Shown: piece by piece, positions 25,515-33,795 of the stretch
Position numbering within the stretch: the stretch's first letter is position 1
Layout: each line of letters begins with the position of its first letter
Made by a program: the position numbers and the translations under genes
The notes under the pieces: model-generated
The model's database searches: none
What the model was told of the DNA's origin: nothing
Seen by the model: only the letters and a program-made list of their open reading frames with translations
Source: Calditrichota bacterium
GTDB taxonomy: Bacteria; Electryoneota; AABM5-125-24; Hatepunaeales; Hatepunaeaceae
Assembly (NCBI GenBank): GCA_016867835.1
Contig: VGIQ01000018.1
Location: 1-33,795 of the forward strand
Length of the DNA stretch: 33,795 nt
Direction: 5' to 3'

Positions 25515-26720
25515 ATGATCGGACCTGTCGAAGTCCTTCCTCCGGAACACTTCAAACGCCAGTGGTATTGCAATGCACTTCCCGTTGAGGTTCGGAGTGT
25601 GGCAATCACTTCTCGACAAGCGTCTGAAGATTCACGATCCCTCCTTCCAATATCCCGACTTCCCCGTATCACTTGCTCCGAAGCGCCTTGGCTTGCAGCC
25701 ATGCGCCTGGCTATAGATAGCATCCATGTTAGCGGCCCGGTAGTGATCGGGAGCACTGGCAGCATCGGCTGGGAATACCCGGTCTGGTATGCAAACAGGA
25801 AACGCCAGCCGATCGTTGTCGTTCTAATGCCAGGCAGCGTGATTGGTATGCATCAAGAGGCGAAGCAAACGATTAGCCAACTGGCGCTCGACTCAACCAG
25901 GACGACCTTTCTTAAACCCCTTGTCGAAGGACCTGCCAGGCGCACCGAGCGATTTCATCTGCGGGATGAGTTTGCGTTTCTCCTTGCTGATCGGGTGTTT
26001 CCCATATCGATTCGTCCGGGTGGATATTGGGATCGTGTCCTGGAGGGTGACGCAAGGGTAGATCAAAGGTTTGCAGTGAATCCCCCTCAACCGGTGCGGA
26101 GCCGGGTGCAAGGATGGTCGTATAGGACGCATCAGGAAGACCTGCCCTTTGAGGCATTCCTCTTTCACTGGACTCGCGGCGCAAGCGGGCCGTTTCCGGG
26201 AGAGACTCGCGGCAATTATTATTCCGTGCTAACCGAAGGTCGTAACGGAAATCCGCGAGATGGCGCTGCGACGTTGTGCCACATACTTGAAACCGGCATC
26301 CTTCGTGGTGAAGGACGGATGTTTCGGGGGGCTGTTCCAGCATTGTCGTTCACATCACTGGCACCGGACAAGTGGCTGAAATCGCGTGGCTATCGAAACG
26401 CTTTGGGACGATGGAATTTCGAGCCGTATGCGATTGGCATACCTAAAGTTACACTTGCAGCGCTTGGCGCAAGGCCGGTCATTTATGGCGAAGAGAGCCT
26501 GTTCGCTACATTATCGCCCGAAGACCGCCCTTACTTTCAGTTGCGCAGTAGTCCTCAGTCTCTCGACTGGTCAGGAGAGAATGAATGGCGACTGCCGGGG
26601 GATCTCGATCTGGCGAGCCTCGCCGACAAGTTGCTAATCATCGTCCCCGAGACCTTCGATTTGAATCGCCTTCCCGACCACCTGAGATCGAACCGGATAC
26701 TATTCCTTGGTGAATCCTGA
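25515..26720 (+). CDS. Uncharacterised two-part protein; C-terminal half AbiGi-like
   Basis: A 401-residue protein I cannot assign with certainty. The N-terminal part (~20-165) looks like a Rossmann nucleotide-sensor (SLOG-like) domain: VAITSRQ at 29-35, PVVIGSTGSIGWEYPVWYA, then QPIVVVLMPGS. The C-terminal part (~210-400) has an ordered set of motifs: FLFHWTRGASGPFPGE, ATLCHILETGILRGEGR, LSFTSLAP, RWNFEPYAIGI, GARPVIYG and ENEWRLPGDLDL. That pattern recalls AbiGi/ART-like abortive-infection proteins, in which a Tyr-Gly and a Glu-Trp-Arg motif recur. The homology is from memory and unverified. The gene starts 158 nt after tRNA-Lys, has no clear Shine-Dalgarno, and ends 62 nt before an ABC exporter. 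Defence function is speculative. Confidence 0.6.
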   Translation: MIGPVEVLPPEHFKRQWYCNALPVEVRSVAITSRQASEDSRSLLPISRLPRITCSEAPWLAAMRLAIDSIHVSGPVVIGSTGSIGWEYPVWYANRKRQPIVVVLMPGSVIGMHQEAKQTISQLALDSTRTTFLKPLVEGPARRTERFHLRDEFAFLLADRVFPISIRPGGYWDRVLEGDARVDQRFAVNPPQPVRSRVQGWSYRTHQEDLPFEAFLFHWTRGASGPFPGETRGNYYSVLTEGRNGNPRDGAATLCHILETGILRGEGRMFRGAVPALSFTSLAPDKWLKSRGYRNALGRWNFEPYAIGIPKVTLAALGARPVIYGEESLFATLSPEDRPYFQLRSSPQSLDWSGENEWRLPGDLDLASLADKLLIIVPETFDLNRLPDHLRSNRILFLGES

Positions 26721-26782
26721 AATCAATCATTAATCACACAACCACACATTCTCCTTCCGGCGCGATCCCTTTCGGAGCCCGG

Positions 26783-28528
26783 TTGTTCGTCAGCGCGCGT
26801 CCCTATCATAGCAAGTTGCTTCTCGGTCTGGCTGCGACGGTTCTGGCATCAGTCGCCGAGACCGCCGGACCGATGCTACTCAAAGCAGGCATCGACGGCA
26901 TTCAAGCCTCGGCCGGATTTCGGGCTTTAACACTTACGGCTGGCGCGATCCTGCTCGTCGCTCTAATCGGCAGCCTTTTTCGTTTTTGGATGCGCGACCT
27001 GATCATCGTCGTTTCGCGCTGGATCGAAAGTGACTTGCGTGAGGGGTTTTTTCGACATTTGTTAAGACTGCCTCCTGCCTTTTTCGACCGCAATCAGACC
27101 GGCGACCTGATGGCTCGGGCAACCGACGATATCGAACGCATCCGGATGGCTGCGGGACCGGCTTTGCTCTACGCAGTCAACACCCAATTGACGATACTCT
27201 TTTCGCTGGCGATGATGTTCTACTTGAACGTAAAACTGGCGGCGCTGGTGCTGCTACTTGCTCCACTGGTTGGAGGTGCAATGCTGGCAATTGCGAGAGC
27301 CCTTCACACTGCCAATCTGCGTCAGCAAGAGACCTATGGCCGTATGACCTCGCGTATTCAGGAGAATATTGCCGGGCTAAGAGTGATCAAAAGTTACACC
27401 CGTGAGGCGTTCGAGTCAGTCCGTTTCGAAGGAGTGGCACGGGAGTATTTCTCGCGCAGTCTTGTTGTGGCGCGATGGCAGGCTCTGATGTTTCCGATGA
27501 TAGGGACGCTCATTGGACTCGGCATTGCCGGCATCGTCTGGATCGGAGGGCGGCAAACTGCGGCAGGCGCGTTTAGCCTTGGCGGCTTCGTTGCGTTCAT
27601 GAGTTATCTCTCGGTGATGACATGGCCAATGATCGCACTCGGCTGGGTAATCCATCTCTATCAACGTGGCTCAGCTTCACACCAAAGACTCGAAACCGTG
27701 ATGGCTGAAGCGCCACAATTTGAGCCTACGGTATCCGAGGTAAGGGAAAAGCCGTCTGATCCGAGCGGCGGAATTTGCTTTCAAGGGATTGGTTTCCGGT
27801 ATCGGGATGATCTGCCACCGGTTCTTGATGGGTTCGATCTAACTATAGAGCCCGGGACGCTCCTGGTGCTCGTGGGAGCGACCGGATCCGGTAAGAGCAG
27901 CATAGCACGGCTGTTGGCGAGACAGTATCGTCCCGAGTCGGGTAAAATTTTCCTTACTGGGCGGCCCATCGATACTCTCCCCATCGATGACTATCGCCGC
28001 AACCTGGCAGTTGTCGAGCAGGTGCCGTTTCTCTTCTCCACCACTATTCGGGACAATGTCCGGTATGGAAATAGGAATGCCACTGATAAGGAAGTTGTCA
28101 ACGCGCTTGATATAGCAGGGTTGTCCGGTGAGGTTCAGGCCTTCCCAAACAGCATCAATACCGTTATCGGAGAGCGCGGTATCACCCTCTCCGGTGGTCA
28201 ACAGCAGCGATTGGCGTTGGCCCGTGCCTTGGTCCGCAAAGCGCCTATCCTCTTGCTGGACGATGCCCTGTCAGCGGTCGATACAGAGACCGAAAAAAAC
28301 ATCCTCGACCGACTCGCGCTTGAAGAGGCGCATCGGACGATCATCTTCATCACCCATCGGCTGGCTGTCGCGGAGCGGGCTTCAAAGGTCGCCGTCCTTG
28401 CTGAAGGGAAGATTGTCGAGGCTGGTAGTCACTCTGAATTAATGGCTCTGGACGGTCATTTTGCTGCGCTCTACCGGTTACAAAGGCTGAGGTCGGAACT
28501 GGAAACCGGGCAACTCAATGCCGCGTAA
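26783..28528 (+). CDS. ABC exporter subunit 1 (half-transporter, non-canonical Walker B)
   Basis: A 581-residue ABC exporter half: six predicted transmembrane helices over ~1-310, then an ATPase domain with Walker A GATGSGKSS, signature LSGGQQQR and H-loop ITHRLA. Walker B reads ILLLDDALSAVD: the catalytic Glu is replaced by Asp. The start is TTG at 26783 with CGGAG five nt upstream; the frame is open further back to the previous stop, so a few more N-terminal residues are possible. Its end overlaps the next subunit by 11 nt. The two form a heterodimer of the TM287/288, BmrCD or TmrAB kind, exporting drugs, lipids or peptides. The substrate is unknown. Confidence 0.92.
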   Translation: MFVSARPYHSKLLLGLAATVLASVAETAGPMLLKAGIDGIQASAGFRALTLTAGAILLVALIGSLFRFWMRDLIIVVSRWIESDLREGFFRHLLRLPPAFFDRNQTGDLMARATDDIERIRMAAGPALLYAVNTQLTILFSLAMMFYLNVKLAALVLLLAPLVGGAMLAIARALHTANLRQQETYGRMTSRIQENIAGLRVIKSYTREAFESVRFEGVAREYFSRSLVVARWQALMFPMIGTLIGLGIAGIVWIGGRQTAAGAFSLGGFVAFMSYLSVMTWPMIALGWVIHLYQRGSASHQRLETVMAEAPQFEPTVSEVREKPSDPSGGICFQGIGFRYRDDLPPVLDGFDLTIEPGTLLVLVGATGSGKSSIARLLARQYRPESGKIFLTGRPIDTLPIDDYRRNLAVVEQVPFLFSTTIRDNVRYGNRNATDKEVVNALDIAGLSGEVQAFPNSINTVIGERGITLSGGQQQRLALARALVRKAPILLLDDALSAVDTETEKNILDRLALEEAHRTIIFITHRLAVAERASKVAVLAEGKIVEAGSHSELMALDGHFAALYRLQRLRSELETGQLNAA

Positions 28529-30512
28529 GGCTTTGAAAGAAGACGATCGTCTCCCGGTGGTTCCTGTCGCAAACAGAGACGAGAGGGTTGACGATCCCTC
28601 CGGAGACGGGGGGGTTAAGCATGTCGATAGTTCGGCAGGTCGTGAGGCAATGCCTGACGATACCGTTCTGGGGCAGGCCTTCGATCTGCAACTGACGCGA
28701 CGACTTCTGACCTATCTTCGCCCCTACCGGGCGCAACTTGCGATTGCGATCGGACTTCTCCTGTCGGCCACAGTTGTTGAACTGGCCGGCCCGCTGGTTC
28801 TCAAGAAAGGTATCGACGATCACGTCTCCACCGGCCGTATCGACGGGTTAGGGAGCATTGTCCTGGTCTATCTCGGCGTCTTGATGCTCGGCCTGATACT
28901 GCGTTTCTATCAGATCTATTCGGCCTCCTGGATAGGTGAGCGAGTCGTATTCGATTTGCGCCGCCTGCTATTCGATCGGGTGCAGCATCTGCCGCTTTCT
29001 CGCATTGATTCCCGGCCGGTTGGGTGGTGGATGACTCGGGTAGCCAACGATGTCCAGACTTTGAACGAGATGTTTTCGACGGTGGTAGTATCAGTCTTCG
29101 GTGATTTCCTTGCATTAGCCGGCATTGTCGGTATTCTCTTCTATCTTGACTGGCGTTTGGCATTGGTAACGCTCAGCGTCCTGCCGCCCCTGGTCTTGGT
29201 CGTGGCGCTCTTTCGCAAGCGGGTCCGGCGCAATTTCAGGATCATAAGGGAAGCCCTTGCCAAACTGAACGGATTCATCCAGGAGCGTATATCCGGGGTC
29301 CGAACGGTGCAACTCTTCGGTAGAGAAACCGCCTCGGAGAGAGAGTTCCAGCCGCTAAATCATGCCTTTCGATCGGCGTACATCAAGACTATCCGCTACT
29401 ATGCTCTCTTTTTCCCGGCGGTAACATTCCTGTTGTCACTCTCAACGGCACTAATTCTCTTCACGGGCGGCAGGATGATCTATTCCGGAGTCGTCACTTG
29501 GGGGCTGTTGGTGGCGTTCCTGCAATACGCCGAGCGATTCTTTAGACCGATTCGCGATCTGGCCGAACGCTACAACACAATGCAGGCAGCAATGGCGGCG
29601 GCTGAGCGGGTCTTCTGGGTCCTCGACTCTTCCGTCGAGGAGAAGAGAGGTTCGCGGTTGGATAGACCAGGTACAGGGTATCTAGAGAGCGCCACATTGA
29701 CGGACATCACCGAAATCTCAGTAGGGCAGGTTGAAGTCCCGCATGCGGAGAAGACCTTGCGATCCTCCGGAGAAATTCACTTCGACCATGTCGGATTCGA
29801 ATATCTGCGTGGTGAGCCGGTTCTGCAGGATGTATCTTTCATGGTAGAGCCGGGCAGCACGGTGGCGGTTGTCGGGGCGACCGGCGCCGGCAAGACCACG
29901 TTGATCAGCCTCCTATTGCGCTTCTGGGATGTAACCTCGGGGCGCATACTGCTGGACGGGGTCGATATCCGCGAGATGCCGCTTTCCGACCTGCGAAGAC
30001 GATTCGGGGTGGTTCTGCAGGATTCGTTTCTCTTCAGCGGAAGCGTTGCCAGCAATGTCCTTCCCGAGGCCTTGGACGGCAATGCAAACGGTGCGCAGGT
30101 CCGTTTGAAGAAGGCACTTAGGGATTCCGGTGCCGGGGATTTCGTCGATCGACTGCCGGAAGGAACGGATGCCGAAGTAGGCGAACGCGGATCTTCCATA
30201 TCGGTCGGCGAGAGACAAATGCTGGCTATTGCACGGGCTATGGCAGCGGATCCGGAAATCCTTCTGCTTGACGAAGCCACGGCATCGGTGGACACTGGAT
30301 CCGAACGCCGTATTCAAGAAGCCTTCGACCGGTTGATGGAAGGTCGGACGTCCATCGTCGTTGCCCACCGGCTCTCGACAATACGAAAAGCTGACCGCAT
30401 CCTGGTGATGCATCAGGGACGATTGAGCGAAGCCGGGACGCACGAAGAGTTATTGTCGCGAAACGGCATCTATACACGCCTACACCGGCTTCAGTTCGCG
30501 GACGAAAATTGA
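28518..30512 (+). CDS. ABC exporter subunit 2 (half-transporter, degenerate signature)
   Basis: A 664-residue partner of the preceding subunit. A ~55-residue hydrophilic N-terminal extension precedes the six transmembrane helices. A linker longer than usual (~residues 370-415) separates them from the ATPase domain. Walker A is GATGAGKTT, Walker B is ILLLDEATASVD with canonical Glu, and the H-loop is VAHRLS. The signature is degraded to ISVGERQ where LSGGQ is normal. Together with the Asp of subunit 1 this puts both lesions in the same ATP site, leaving one consensus and one degenerate site. ATG start overlapping the preceding gene. Confidence 0.92.
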   Translation: MPRKALKEDDRLPVVPVANRDERVDDPSGDGGVKHVDSSAGREAMPDDTVLGQAFDLQLTRRLLTYLRPYRAQLAIAIGLLLSATVVELAGPLVLKKGIDDHVSTGRIDGLGSIVLVYLGVLMLGLILRFYQIYSASWIGERVVFDLRRLLFDRVQHLPLSRIDSRPVGWWMTRVANDVQTLNEMFSTVVVSVFGDFLALAGIVGILFYLDWRLALVTLSVLPPLVLVVALFRKRVRRNFRIIREALAKLNGFIQERISGVRTVQLFGRETASEREFQPLNHAFRSAYIKTIRYYALFFPAVTFLLSLSTALILFTGGRMIYSGVVTWGLLVAFLQYAERFFRPIRDLAERYNTMQAAMAAAERVFWVLDSSVEEKRGSRLDRPGTGYLESATLTDITEISVGQVEVPHAEKTLRSSGEIHFDHVGFEYLRGEPVLQDVSFMVEPGSTVAVVGATGAGKTTLISLLLRFWDVTSGRILLDGVDIREMPLSDLRRRFGVVLQDSFLFSGSVASNVLPEALDGNANGAQVRLKKALRDSGAGDFVDRLPEGTDAEVGERGSSISVGERQMLAIARAMAADPEILLLDEATASVDTGSERRIQEAFDRLMEGRTSIVVAHRLSTIRKADRILVMHQGRLSEAGTHEELLSRNGIYTRLHRLQFADEN

Positions 30513-30548
30513 CCGCAATAGAGAGAATCGCACAGGCTTTCCCAACAC

Positions 30549-30571
30549 TGATCGACGATTGTCGTCGATCA
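30549..30571. repeat. Perfect 10-bp inverted repeat upstream of gcvPB
   Basis: TGATCGACGA (30549-30558) and TCGTCGATCA (30562-30571) are perfect complements around a 3-nt TTG. It lies 36 nt after the ABC exporter stop and 41 nt before the preferred gcvPB start. It suits a dimeric repressor operator, or a terminator lacking a T-run. Confidence 0.6.
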
Positions 30572-30612
30572 CTGAACTAAATCAACCAAACGCGCAATAT
30601 CTCAGACCAGAA

Positions 30613-32040
30613 ATGCTCATTTTCGACCATCATCGCCCCGGTGTCCGTTGCGGCTACATGCCGAAGAGCAGCGCTCTCGATGAGCGTCCGGGACCAGCCT
30701 TGGAACATCTGCGCGACGACCTTGACCTCCCACAGGTAGCCGAACCGGAGGTGATGCGGCATTTTGTGAACCTCTCGACCTTGAATCACCACGTTGACAA
30801 GGGTTTCTATCCCCTTGGCTCGTGCACGATGAAGTATAATCCCAAGATCAACGAGAACGTCGCCGCACTTCCCAGATTCGCCGGACTTCACCCCCATCAG
30901 CCGGAAGAGACCCTTCAGGGGGCTTTGAAGTTGATGCTTGAACTGGAACATTGGCTGGCTGAAATCACGGGACTGGAAGCCGTAACACTTCAGCCCGCAG
31001 CCGGTTCGCACGGCGAACTGACCGGCATTTTCGTAGCCCGGTCTTACCACTTGTCCAGGGGGGAGCTCCGCTCCAAGGTTTTGATCCCCGATTCAGCCCA
31101 CGGCACCAATCCGGCTTCCATTTCTATGGCCGGGTTCGAGACCGTTTCGATACCTTCCAATAGTCGCGGGCGAATCGACCTCGAAGCGCTACGGAAGGCA
31201 ATGACTGCCGACGTGGCAGCATTGATGGTCACGAATCCCAACACGCTTGGGCTGTTTGAAGATCAGATCGACGCCGTGGCAGAGATCGTCCATCACGCCG
31301 GCGGACTGCTCTATATGGACGGCGCCAACCTCAACGCACTGGTCGGACTTGCCAAACCGGGAGCAATGGGCTTTGACATCGTTCATATCAATCTCCACAA
31401 GACCTTTTCAACGCCGCATGGCGGAGGCGGACCTGGATCCGGTCCGGTTGCTGTTCGCGCCGACTTGGAGCGCTTTTTACCCGTACCCCGCATCCGAGAG
31501 TCAGACCAGGGGGCGCTTTGCTGGGACTACGACCAACCCGATGCCATTGGCCGGATGCACGGCTGGTTTGGCAACTTCGGCATGCACGTCCGGGCTCTCA
31601 CATATATGAAATCGCTCGGATCGGACGGTCTCCAGAACATGTCCGAGACAGCCATTTTGAACGCCAACTACCTCCTGGCACGGCTTGCCGGTGTCTATAA
31701 ACTGCCTTTCGACAGGTATTGCACCCATGAGGTGGTCTTCTCGGCGGACAACCAGATGAAGTCTGGCTTGCGCGCAGTCGATTTCGCCAAACGACTGCTC
31801 GATTTTGGATTCCACGCCCCGACGATCAACTTCCCGCTTGTGATTCACGAAGCGCTAATGATCGAGCCGACCGAGACCGAGACATTGACAACGCTCGACG
31901 CTTTCGTTACAGCGATGCTTCAGATCGATCGAGAAGCGAATGGCGATCCAGATATCCTGCGCAATGCCCCGACGACGACACCGGTCTCACGCTTTGACGA
32001 AGCGGCGGCTGCCAGAGCGCTCGACATCGCCATGATATAG
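30613..32040 (+). CDS. gcvPB: Glycine dehydrogenase (decarboxylating) subunit 2
   Basis: A 475-residue PLP enzyme of the two-subunit P-protein, which decarboxylates glycine and passes the aminomethyl group to lipoyl-GcvH. Seen: FYPLGSCTMKYNPKINE, EPAAGSHGELTG-like QPAAGSHGELTGIFVARSY, SAHGTNPASISMAGF, MDGANLNALVG, the PLP Lys in NLHKTFSTPHGGGGPGSGPV, and LMIEPTETET. I prefer the ATG at 30613 because family members begin with an LIFxxSRxGR-like segment and this one begins MLIFDHHRPG. A longer TTG start (30559) would lie in the loop of the inverted repeat. gcvPA, which normally precedes it, is not here; ABC exporter genes are. Confidence 0.94.
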   Translation: MLIFDHHRPGVRCGYMPKSSALDERPGPALEHLRDDLDLPQVAEPEVMRHFVNLSTLNHHVDKGFYPLGSCTMKYNPKINENVAALPRFAGLHPHQPEETLQGALKLMLELEHWLAEITGLEAVTLQPAAGSHGELTGIFVARSYHLSRGELRSKVLIPDSAHGTNPASISMAGFETVSIPSNSRGRIDLEALRKAMTADVAALMVTNPNTLGLFEDQIDAVAEIVHHAGGLLYMDGANLNALVGLAKPGAMGFDIVHINLHKTFSTPHGGGGPGSGPVAVRADLERFLPVPRIRESDQGALCWDYDQPDAIGRMHGWFGNFGMHVRALTYMKSLGSDGLQNMSETAILNANYLLARLAGVYKLPFDRYCTHEVVFSADNQMKSGLRAVDFAKRLLDFGFHAPTINFPLVIHEALMIEPTETETLTTLDAFVTAMLQIDREANGDPDILRNAPTTTPVSRFDEAAAARALDIAMI

Positions 32041-32097
32041 TCCGGTAGTGCGGGGGAGGGATGATTTGACACTGACCGGTGGACAGGGAGCCGCTAC

Positions 32098-33795
32098 TTG
32101 ATTCAGTCCCGTCAGATGGATGCAGATTCACCGGCCGCAACAATTCTGAACGACTTCGTCGCGATCGACCTCGAAACGACCGGGCTCGATCCGGCTTCGA
32201 ACGAGATCATCGAGTTGGGTGCGGTGCGGTTCAATAATGGTCGGGAGGTCGGTCGGTTCCGGCAATTCGTCAAACCGACCATCGCGCGGCTTCCGGTTGA
32301 AATCACCCGGCTGACCGGAATCACCAACCGGGACCTAAAAGGTGCGCCGCTGCTTGCCTCGGTGGCGGAGAAGTTCATCGAGTTCACCGGCGACCTCCCA
32401 TTGGTAGGACATCATGTCGCATTCGACCTCGGTTTCCTTGCTGCAGCCCCGGGACTTTCAGGGTGGTTTCACCCCCGTCGGGTCAGCCGGATCAGCCACG
32501 ATACCTCCCCCCTCGCCCGCTTCCTCCATCCCGCTCTCGAGAGTTATAGCCTCGCCTCGCTGACCACGCTCCACCGCTGCCCAACGCGGTCGTGCCACCG
32601 CGCCGCCGAAGATGCCGCCGCGACAGGTGAGCTTTTCCTGATGCTCCTCGACAAGTTAGCCCGGGTTGCCCAACACCAGTTGGTGCTGGCCTACGGTCTC
32701 GTCGAAGGCACACCCTCGCCTTTCGCAAACACACTACGGACGCTGCTTGAAGAGGCGACCGGCTGGCGCGACGCAACAGCCGATTCTCCGGATCCGTTTT
32801 GGTCATCATCCGGCGGACGGAACAATGTCTATATCAGTTCAGGTCAGGCATCCAAGCCGGCCACGCCGGTAGAAGGCGCCCTGGTGAAGCGGCTTTTCAG
32901 CATCCGCGAGCGCTTTGAACCGGTTCTTCCACGCTATGAGGAGCGCCCCCAACAAGCCGAAATGTCTGCCGAGGTATCAGATGCCATAGCAGGCGGCAAG
33001 GCGCTCATCGTCGAAGCCGGCACCGGAGTCGGCAAGTCACTTGCGTATCTGGTTCCGCTCTTGCTCTCCGGTCGCAAGTGCACTGTAGCGACACATACCC
33101 GGCATCTGCAGGAGCAACTCTTTTACAGTGAAGTGCCACGCGTCGGGACACTTCTCAAATTCCCATTCAAAGCCGTTCTGCTCAAGGGTCGTCGCAATTA
33201 CCTCTGCCGAACCAAATGGCAGCGGATGATCGACGATCCAGGAGGTTTTTCAGCCAACTGGCGGGAGCGTCTGGCAGTCATGGTGAGGTGGGTCGATGCA
33301 ACGCAAACCGGCGATCTTAGCGAACTTACGGCAGTGCGGGGTGATCGGGACGAGACCGACGGCTTTATCGGGAAATTAGCCTCCGAACCGGGCTATTGCG
33401 GCGGACGTTCGTGCCAGCATAAAGAACGGGAGTGCCCCCTTGTCCGGGTGCGCAATCAGGCGCTTACGGCCGATCTGCTCATTGTCAACCACAGTCTGGT
33501 GATGGCCGATTTGCTGAGTGAATTAGGACTCTTCGAGGCCTTTCCAGTGATGGTCTTCGACGAAGCGCATCACCTTGAGGATGCAGCGACGGATCAACTC
33601 ACGACCGACCTTTATCAGCAGGTGTGCAATGCGACCCTCGAACGGATCGGTCAACTTTGTCGTCGCAATGGGGAGTTCTGGAACCTGATTCTGGCTGGCC
33701 GTCACTATGAACGGCAGCATCGCGCTCTGGAACGGGTGCAAGGTGCTTTGAGTGAGTTAACTGGACTAACTGACCGGATCTTTCAGACCGCCCGG
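32098..33795 (+). CDS. dinG: DnaQ-type exonuclease fused to DinG-type helicase, partial
   Basis: The first 566 residues of a protein cut by the window end. Residues ~15-185 form a DEDDh 3'-5' exonuclease: VAIDLETTGLDP, GHHVAFDLGFL, and HRAAEDA with the catalytic His and Asp. The helicase has Walker A EAGTGVGKS, DEAH in FDEAHH, and four Cys (NYLC, GYC, SCQHKEREC) that should bind a [4Fe-4S] cluster as in DinG/XPD; the segment ADLLIVNHSLVMADL follows. This fusion is the Bacillus-type DinG layout, usually ~900 residues. The TTG at 32098 is preferred over the ATG at 32116 because GGGAG precedes it at good spacing. Confidence 0.9.
   Translation, partial: MIQSRQMDADSPAATILNDFVAIDLETTGLDPASNEIIELGAVRFNNGREVGRFRQFVKPTIARLPVEITRLTGITNRDLKGAPLLASVAEKFIEFTGDLPLVGHHVAFDLGFLAAAPGLSGWFHPRRVSRISHDTSPLARFLHPALESYSLASLTTLHRCPTRSCHRAAEDAAATGELFLMLLDKLARVAQHQLVLAYGLVEGTPSPFANTLRTLLEEATGWRDATADSPDPFWSSSGGRNNVYISSGQASKPATPVEGALVKRLFSIRERFEPVLPRYEERPQQAEMSAEVSDAIAGGKALIVEAGTGVGKSLAYLVPLLLSGRKCTVATHTRHLQEQLFYSEVPRVGTLLKFPFKAVLLKGRRNYLCRTKWQRMIDDPGGFSANWRERLAVMVRWVDATQTGDLSELTAVRGDRDETDGFIGKLASEPGYCGGRSCQHKERECPLVRVRNQALTADLLIVNHSLVMADLLSELGLFEAFPVMVFDEAHHLEDAATDQLTTDLYQQVCNATLERIGQLCRRNGEFWNLILAGRHYERQHRALERVQGALSELTGLTDRIFQTAR

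Noticed and set aside
30513-30612. Glycine riboswitch ahead of gcvPB
   Set aside because: The gap is only 100 nt and holds one simple palindrome; no tandem aptamer-like structure.

Overview
The window reads as chromosomal DNA of an uncultured Gram-negative bacterium. The best fit is the Fibrobacteres-Chlorobi-Bacteroidetes (FCB) superphylum or a neighbouring candidate phylum (Zixibacteria, Latescibacteria, KSB1, Calditrichota type). Two secreted proteins end in PNPFN/FPNP-type type IX secretion (T9SS) sorting domains. There is a DUF5683-like membrane protein, a LolD lipoprotein-export ATPase and a heptose-7-phosphate kinase for lipopolysaccharide. Central metabolism includes ferredoxin-linked 2-oxoglutarate oxidoreductase (Kor) genes. 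Flagellin and a sigma-54 activator are also present. Six sites look like sigma-70 promoters, and four of them share the -10 hexamer TATATT. TTG and GTG starts are common. The phylum assignment is an inference.

Layout. Positions 1-5308 (minus strand) form a metabolic operon: cyclic-2,3-diphosphoglycerate-synthetase-like GTPase, carbamate kinase, sucC, sucD, ferredoxin korD and korA (cut by the window edge). It has its own promoter at 5351-5379. Positions 5483-9088 (minus) hold clpC and a coupled T9SS-type secreted protein that ends at an intrinsic terminator. Positions 9085-10711 (minus) hold a FmdB-type zinc ribbon gene, hpt and lolD behind another promoter. Positions 10750-18151 (minus) hold a putative envelope-signalling operon: FN3 lipoprotein, sigma-54 activator, Ser/Thr kinase with PEGA repeats, kelch/T9SS protein and DUF5683-like protein, largely joined by 4-nt stop/start overlaps, followed by a transglutaminase-like secreted protein.

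From 18188 the plus strand carries a DUF2007 zinc-ribbon protein, enolase and an FtsB/DivIC-like septum protein. These converge on rfaE1, nth and a FAH-family hydrolase (20246-22858, minus). Divergent from rfaE1 lies a MerR regulator plus flagellin unit behind a sigma-28-like promoter, ending in a series of inverted repeats. A single-domain response regulator (minus), a large imperfect inverted repeat and tRNA-Lys(CTT) follow. Next to the tRNA is an unrecognised two-part protein whose C-terminal half recalls abortive-infection proteins, then an asymmetric heterodimeric ABC exporter, gcvPB and the start of a DnaQ-DinG exonuclease-helicase.

No transposase, integrase, CRISPR array or rRNA was seen. 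The most promising places for something undescribed are the envelope-signalling operon, the tRNA-Lys-adjacent gene at 25515-26720, and the flagellin unit with its hairpin-rich 3' region.
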